Shown here one piece after another: positions 63,965 to 64,000 of a stretch of 64,000 nt of DNA; the first letter of the stretch is position 1; every line of letters begins with the position of its first letter. The stretch comes from Sycon ciliatum (Eukaryota > Porifera > Calcarea > Leucosolenida > Sycettidae). A program made the translations under genes and the position numbers. The DNA lies in assembly GCF_964019385.1 (NCBI RefSeq), contig NC_088644.1, positions 15,075,031 through 15,139,030 of the forward strand, read 5' to 3'. The notes beneath the pieces were generated by a model, which saw only the letters and a list, made by a program, of their open reading frames with translations, ran no database searches and was not told where the DNA came from.

Positions 63965-64000
63965 CACACGCGCACACATACACACACAAACACGTGCATA
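63915..64000. repeat. CT and CA microsatellite at the right edge
   Basis: CTCTCTCT followed by an interrupted CACACA array to the end of the window. It explains the Cys/Val-rich frame on the minus strand. Confidence 0.9.

Overview
This is a stretch of an invertebrate animal genome. The evidence is intron-split coding exons with GT/AG junctions, Sushi/CCP modules each encoded by one phase 1-1 exon, and a mix of Kolobok, hAT, piggyBac, mariner, CR1-like LINE, DIRS-like tyrosine-recombinase, Penelope-like and LTR elements. I cannot name the phylum. A marine invertebrate such as a sponge, cnidarian or lower deuterostome would fit. Positions 21301-21500 are an assembly gap.

The host genes visible here are Sushi (complement control protein) exons. 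On the minus strand there are exons at 9064-9267, 1013-1186 and 413-586, two unusual cysteine-bearing exons at 11387-11668 and about 11841-12036, and the broken remains of another Sushi exon at 763-840 and about 5495-5580. On the plus strand there are exons at 38512-38697, 43369-43545, 58673-58864, 62812-62997 and 63354-63554. They look like parts of two divergently arranged multi-Sushi extracellular proteins, or one locus and its inverted duplicate. The rest of both genes lies outside the window or was not recognised.

The rest is mobile DNA, much of it nested. From left to right: a MITE at 1240-1740; LINE A on the minus strand (2452-5250); a dispersed element copy (5615-6535); a TA-flanked MITE (10158-10471); a long inverted repeat with a LINE relic (12567-16090); a 2.5 kb inverted-repeat element (16527-19048); a TTAA palindromic MITE (19129-19978); and a piggyBac relic (20184-21170). 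Next is a three-layer nest at 21.5-28.0 kb: a palindromic element split by a hAT (8-bp target duplication), which is split by a Kolobok-type element. LINE B follows (28219-31200). Then comes a Kolobok-type element (31313-37475) that itself carries LINE C (33409-36210).

Further right are a degraded tyrosine-recombinase retroelement broken by a MITE (38985-41650), a 22-bp minisatellite (42191-42476), a TA-flanked element with a mariner MITE inside (43671-45265), and a second three-layer nest: a DIRS-like element (46512-54923) split by a hAT (47060-51904), which is split by a young LTR retrotransposon (47727-51725). A further hAT-like element (55864-57713), ATCT arrays and a Penelope-like GIY-YIG gene (61423-62190) complete the window.

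The most promising undescribed item is a family of short palindromic elements with an asymmetric tail (intact copies 32923-33247 and 45430-45835, plus at least four partial or split copies). In each intact copy the two arms match each other almost perfectly, while arms from different copies differ at about a quarter of positions.
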